NCBI GenBank assembly: GCA_036271855.1 | Contig: DATAZV010000462.1 | Location: forward strand, 1 to 9,568 | Reading direction: 5' to 3' | From: JAQGMJ01 sp036271855 | GTDB taxonomy: Bacteria; Pseudomonadota; Gammaproteobacteria; Burkholderiales; JAEUOS01 | Length of the DNA stretch: 9,568 bases | Shown here: positions 7,149 through 9,568 of the stretch, one piece after another | How positions within the stretch are numbered: position 1 is the first letter of the stretch | Layout of the letters: every line of letters starts with the position of its first letter | Notes under the pieces: generated by a model | What the model was told of the DNA's origin: nothing | What the model saw: only the letters and a program-made list of their open reading frames with translations | Database searches by the model: none | Position numbers and translations under genes: made by a program

Positions 7149-7217
7149 GGGGCGACAGCCGCCGTCTCTGTACGCCACCGAACCGACGTGTGCGCGCTGC
7201 GCCGCTATTTTCCGGGT

Positions 7218-8003
7218 ATGACTTTCGCGAGTGAAACACCGGTGCAGCGCCGTGGCGCGTGCGTGCTGGGCGCCTTCATCGATGCGCTGAACTGGGACCA
7301 GGCCCTGGGCCTGATCCAGGGCTGGGCGCAGGTGCGGGCGCCGCGCTCCGTCTGTTGCTGCAACGCGCACTCGCTGGTCACCATGCAGCGCGATCCCGAG
7401 GTGCGGGAGGCCATCGGCGCGGCCGACCTGGCGGTGCCCGATGGCATGCCGGTGGCCTGGATGTTGCGCAAGCTCGGCTACGCCGGGCAGCCGCGCTTGA
7501 ATGGCCCGGACCTGATGTGGCGCTACTGCGAGCTGGCGCAGCGCGAGGGCACTTCGATCTTTCTGTACGGCAACCGCGACGAAGTCCTGCAGGCGCTGCA
7601 TGCCCGGCTGGCCGCGGCTTTCCCGCGGCTGCGCGTGGCGGGGATGATAGCGCCACCGTTTCGCCGGCTGAGCGCCGCCGAAGATGAGGCGGCAGTGGCG
7701 CGGATCAATCATTCCGGCGCGGGCGTGGTGTTCGTCAGCCTGGGTTGCCCGAAACAGGAGATGTGGATGGATGCCCATCGCGAGCGCATCATGGCCGTGC
7801 AGATCGGCGTCGGCGCCGCCTTCGACTACCATGCCGGCACCTTGAGGCGGGCGCCGCTGTGGATGCAGCGGCGCGGCATGGAATGGCTGCATCGCCTGTG
7901 CACCGAGCCGCGCCGCCTGTGGCGCCGCTACTTTTTCACCAATTTCATGTTCATGCTCGGTGCCGGCCGCCAGCTCCTGGGCGGCGAGCGGGTACGCGGA
8001 TGA
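7218..8003 (+). CDS. WecG/TagA/CpsF family glycosyltransferase (GT26)
   Basis: This 261-residue enzyme belongs to the family of WecG (ManNAcA transfer), TagA (ManNAc transfer) and GumM (glucosyl transfer in xanthan assembly), which act on polyprenyl-diphosphate sugars at the inner face of the membrane. Hallmarks are N49 in CNAHSLVTMQ, the PDGMPVAW segment with D75 at the position of the proposed catalytic Asp of TagA, LNGPDLMWRYCELA, and G176-CPKQE (176-181). The Arg-rich aromatic C-terminus (EPRRLWRRYFFTNFMF) matches the membrane-docking tail of the family. ATG 7218 is preferred; GTG 7188 would add ten residues, and neither has a good ribosome binding site. The gap before it is the widest in the operon. 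In GumM-like fashion it may add the second sugar of the repeat unit, which is inference. Confidence 0.9.
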   Translation: MTFASETPVQRRGACVLGAFIDALNWDQALGLIQGWAQVRAPRSVCCCNAHSLVTMQRDPEVREAIGAADLAVPDGMPVAWMLRKLGYAGQPRLNGPDLMWRYCELAQREGTSIFLYGNRDEVLQALHARLAAAFPRLRVAGMIAPPFRRLSAAEDEAAVARINHSGAGVVFVSLGCPKQEMWMDAHRERIMAVQIGVGAAFDYHAGTLRRAPLWMQRRGMEWLHRLCTEPRRLWRRYFFTNFMFMLGAGRQLLGGERVRG

Positions 8004-9037
8004 ACGGCGCCATGCGGCAGGCGCAGCCGGCCACCATACTCGTCACCGGGGGTGCCGGCTATATCGGCTCCCACGCGGTGGTCGAGCTGCAGGCGGCGGG
8101 ATATGCGGTGACCATCGTCGACAATCTTTGCAATTCGCGCCCCGATACGCTCGACCACATCGAGCGCATCAGCGGTGTGCGCCCCGGTTTTGCCGAGCTG
8201 GACATTCGCGATGGCGCCGGCCTGCGCGCGCTGTTCGCGCGCCAGCCGATTGCCGCGGTAGTGCATTTCGCCGGCCTGAAGGCGGTGGGTGAATCGGTGG
8301 ACGATCCGCTGCGCTATTTCGACAACAACGTCCATGGCAGCCTGGCCTTGTTCAGTGCGATGCGCGACGCGGGCGTCAAATGCCTGGTGTTTTCCTCTTC
8401 GGCCACGGTGTATGGCAATCCTTCCAGGGTGCCGATCGCCGAGGACGCGCCATTGCGGGTGACCAATCCCTATGGCCGTTCCAAACTGATGATCGAGGAC
8501 ATGCTGCGCGATCTCGCACAATCGGATCCCGATTGGCGCATCGCCCTGCTGCGTTACTTCAATCCGGTGGGCGCGCATCCGTCCGGCCTGCTGGGCGAAG
8601 ACCCGCGCGGTGTGCCAAACAACCTGATGCCCTATGCGCTCAAGGTTGCCGCCGGCCTCTATCCGCGGCTCGACGTGTTTGGCGATGATTATTCGACGCC
8701 GGATGGCACCGGGGTGCGCGACTACGTGCACGTGGTCGACCTGGCGCTGGGCCACGTCGCGGCGCTGCGCACGCTGGAAGCGCAAGCAGGGGTGCTGACG
8801 GTCAACCTCGGCACCGGCAAGGGCTCCAGCGTGATGGAGCTGATCCATACCCTGGCCGAAGTCAGCGGCCGGCCGGTGCCCTATCGGGTGGTCGGCCGGC
8901 GTCCGGGGGATGTGGCGCAGTGCTACGCGGACGCGCATCGGGCCCACGAACTGCTGGGCTGGAAGTCGCAGCGCGACCTGCGGCAAATGTGCGCCGACAG
9001 CTGGAACTGGCGCAAGAATCGCGCTGAGACGCCCTAG
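8000..9037 (+). CDS. galE: UDP-glucose 4-epimerase
   Basis: This 345-residue cytoplasmic short-chain dehydrogenase/reductase interconverts UDP-glucose and UDP-galactose using bound NAD. The Rossmann motif is G17-G-A-G20-Y-I-G23. FSSSATVYG (131-139) holds the catalytic Ser (S134 by alignment to E. coli Ser124), and NPYGRSK carries Y158 and K162, the YxxxK pair. RYFNPVGAHPSGLLGEDP and the GVRDYVHVVDLA segment are characteristic of GalE rather than of related dehydratases. Length is close to the E. coli enzyme (338), with about ten extra N-terminal residues; a second ATG at 8012 is possible. ATG 8000 overlaps the upstream stop (ATGA). As last gene of the operon it would supply a galactose-type donor for the polysaccharide. 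Activity on UDP-GlcNAc as well cannot be excluded. Confidence 0.93.
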   Translation: MNGAMRQAQPATILVTGGAGYIGSHAVVELQAAGYAVTIVDNLCNSRPDTLDHIERISGVRPGFAELDIRDGAGLRALFARQPIAAVVHFAGLKAVGESVDDPLRYFDNNVHGSLALFSAMRDAGVKCLVFSSSATVYGNPSRVPIAEDAPLRVTNPYGRSKLMIEDMLRDLAQSDPDWRIALLRYFNPVGAHPSGLLGEDPRGVPNNLMPYALKVAAGLYPRLDVFGDDYSTPDGTGVRDYVHVVDLALGHVAALRTLEAQAGVLTVNLGTGKGSSVMELIHTLAEVSGRPVPYRVVGRRPGDVAQCYADAHRAHELLGWKSQRDLRQMCADSWNWRKNRAETP

Positions 9038-9112
9038 ACTCGGGCGCCAGCGGCTTTCCGGCGTCGTCTGATCCTCCGGGTACGGCGCAGCCGCGGCGCC
9101 CTTCAGAAGCCG
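9038..9112 (+). other. Convergent intergenic region with interleaved inverted repeats and a weak hairpin
   Basis: This short stretch separates two converging genes and is the only place where a terminator for both is expected. GGGCGCC (9042-9048) is complementary to GGCGCCC (9095-9101), and AGCGGCTT (9049-9056) to AAGCCGCT (9107-9114, reaching into the minus-strand stop). The arms occur in the order 1, 2, 1', 2', so both pairs can form together only as a pseudoknot. A small local stem GGCGC/GCGCC (9084-9088 with 9096-9100) is also possible. No T-tract follows any stem on either strand, so a standard intrinsic terminator is not shown. Confidence 0.3.
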
Positions 9113-9562
9113 CTATTGCAGGGCGGCGCGGCGCCGCATGACATATAGCATCAGGCCCAGTGCCGCAATCGGTAGTGCCAAGCCGGAACCGGGCGCTTCC
9201 TTGCGCGCACCGGAGGCCGTCGCCTGGGAACGTATGCCTTGCGTGGGGTCGAGGCTGGCGCCGCTCCAGGCCGCGCCCGCGTATGTGGATGCGGCGGGCG
9301 CGCCCCAGCCTCCAAGGGTGTCGGCCAAGCCACTTGCCGCACCGGTGAACCCAAGCGCGGCCGGCGTGCCGTCGTGGTCTTGCGCGAATTGATAATAGAA
9401 ATCCGGCGAGCCGACCGGATAGCGCTCGTGCCAGCCGCTCCAGGCCGCATAGCGGGCTTGGGCGGAGGGCGCATGCGTGCGTGCCGCAGCGTTGCCCGCA
9501 TGCAGGCATACCCCCAGGGCGAGGGTCGGAACGAGCAGGTAGGTGAGTCGAAAAAATTTCAT
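9113..9562 (-). CDS. Small exported protein with PEP-CTERM-like C-terminal sorting tail
   Basis: This 149-residue protein is on the opposite strand. Residues 1-27 form a signal peptide (basic start, hydrophobic core LTYLLVPTLALGV, probable cleavage after an Ala-rich stretch near 25-27). The mature part is rich in Ala, Gly, Ser and aromatics (WSGWHERY, DFYYQF, GGWGAP). The C-terminus has a Pro/Gly-containing segment (KEAPGSG, 121-127), a hydrophobic helix (about 128-141), RRR (143-145) and four more residues. That layout matches exosortase-recognised tails, but the canonical Pro-Glu-Pro is absent, so the assignment is tentative; a simple C-terminal anchor is the alternative. ATG 9562 is six bases from the window edge, where TGGAAG on the minus strand may be part of the ribosome binding site. 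It is not part of the plus-strand operon. No known family was recognised for the middle of the protein. Confidence 0.65.
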   Translation of the reverse strand: MKFFRLTYLLVPTLALGVCLHAGNAAARTHAPSAQARYAAWSGWHERYPVGSPDFYYQFAQDHDGTPAALGFTGAASGLADTLGGWGAPAASTYAGAAWSGASLDPTQGIRSQATASGARKEAPGSGLALPIAALGLMLYVMRRRAALQ

Positions 9563-9568
9563 CTTCCA

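Noticed and set aside
5856..7892. Long open frame of 678 codons on the minus strand
   Set aside because: It lies opposite two well-supported glycosyltransferase genes, its translation is His/Arg/Ala/Gln-rich with no recognisable motif, and such antisense frames are expected in GC-rich genes.
7745..7999. Upstream extension of the galE frame into the GT26 gene
   Set aside because: GalE homology begins just after ATG 8000, and the earlier part overlaps the conserved C-terminus of the GT26 enzyme in another frame.
9084..9100. Intrinsic terminator after galE
   Set aside because: A five-base-pair GC stem can form, but no run of T follows it on either strand, so it is kept only as a weak hairpin.
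9505..9562. Lipoprotein signal on the small exported protein
   Set aside because: The only cysteine in the signal region (C19) follows Leu-Gly-Val, which does not fit a lipobox; an ordinary cleavage after the Ala-rich stretch is more likely.

Overview
The window is GC-rich and densely coded. One long plus-strand operon runs from the left edge to 9037, followed by a single minus-strand gene (9113-9562) that converges on it. G/C-rich third codon positions, the gene set and an exported protein with a PEP-CTERM-like tail suggest a betaproteobacterium, perhaps of the Oxalobacteraceae (Massilia/Duganella/Janthinobacterium type). That placement is inference from style and content, as the window holds no rRNA or marker gene.

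Layout. Positions 1-173 carry the tail of an unidentified membrane protein. Two left-handed beta-helix (hexapeptide) acyltransferases follow: a WcaF/maltose-acetyltransferase type (173-748) and a shortened CysE-like protein (763-1224). Next come a family 2 glycosyltransferase (1235-2074), an APH-like phosphotransferase with a TTG start (2071-3261), and a two-domain protein joining an N-terminal nucleotidyltransferase-like domain to a C-terminal thymidylate-kinase-like P-loop domain (3258-4589). Two family 4 glycosyltransferases (4600-5895 and 5892-7148), a WecG/TagA/CpsF (GT26) glycosyltransferase (7218-8003) and a UDP-glucose 4-epimerase GalE (8000-9037) complete the operon. The convergent gene encodes a small exported protein with a signal peptide and a C-terminal Pro/Gly-hydrophobic-Arg tail.

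How the genes fit together. This is the glycosyltransferase and decoration part of an exopolysaccharide or capsule locus. GalE would supply UDP-galactose (or a related sugar). Four glycosyltransferases (GT2, GT4, GT4, GT26) would build the lipid-linked repeat unit, and two acyltransferases would decorate it. The APH-like protein and the nucleotidyltransferase-kinase fusion overlap each other by four bases and have no standard place in polysaccharide assembly. They are the best candidate here for an undescribed activity. Priming transferase, flippase, polymerase and export genes are not visible and probably lie upstream.

The operon is very compact. Stop/start overlaps occur at 171-175, 2071-2074, 3258-3261, 5892-5895 and 8000-8003, which suggests translational coupling. 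No intergenic stretch reaches 300 bases. No tRNA, rRNA, CRISPR array, insertion sequence or convincing promoter was seen.
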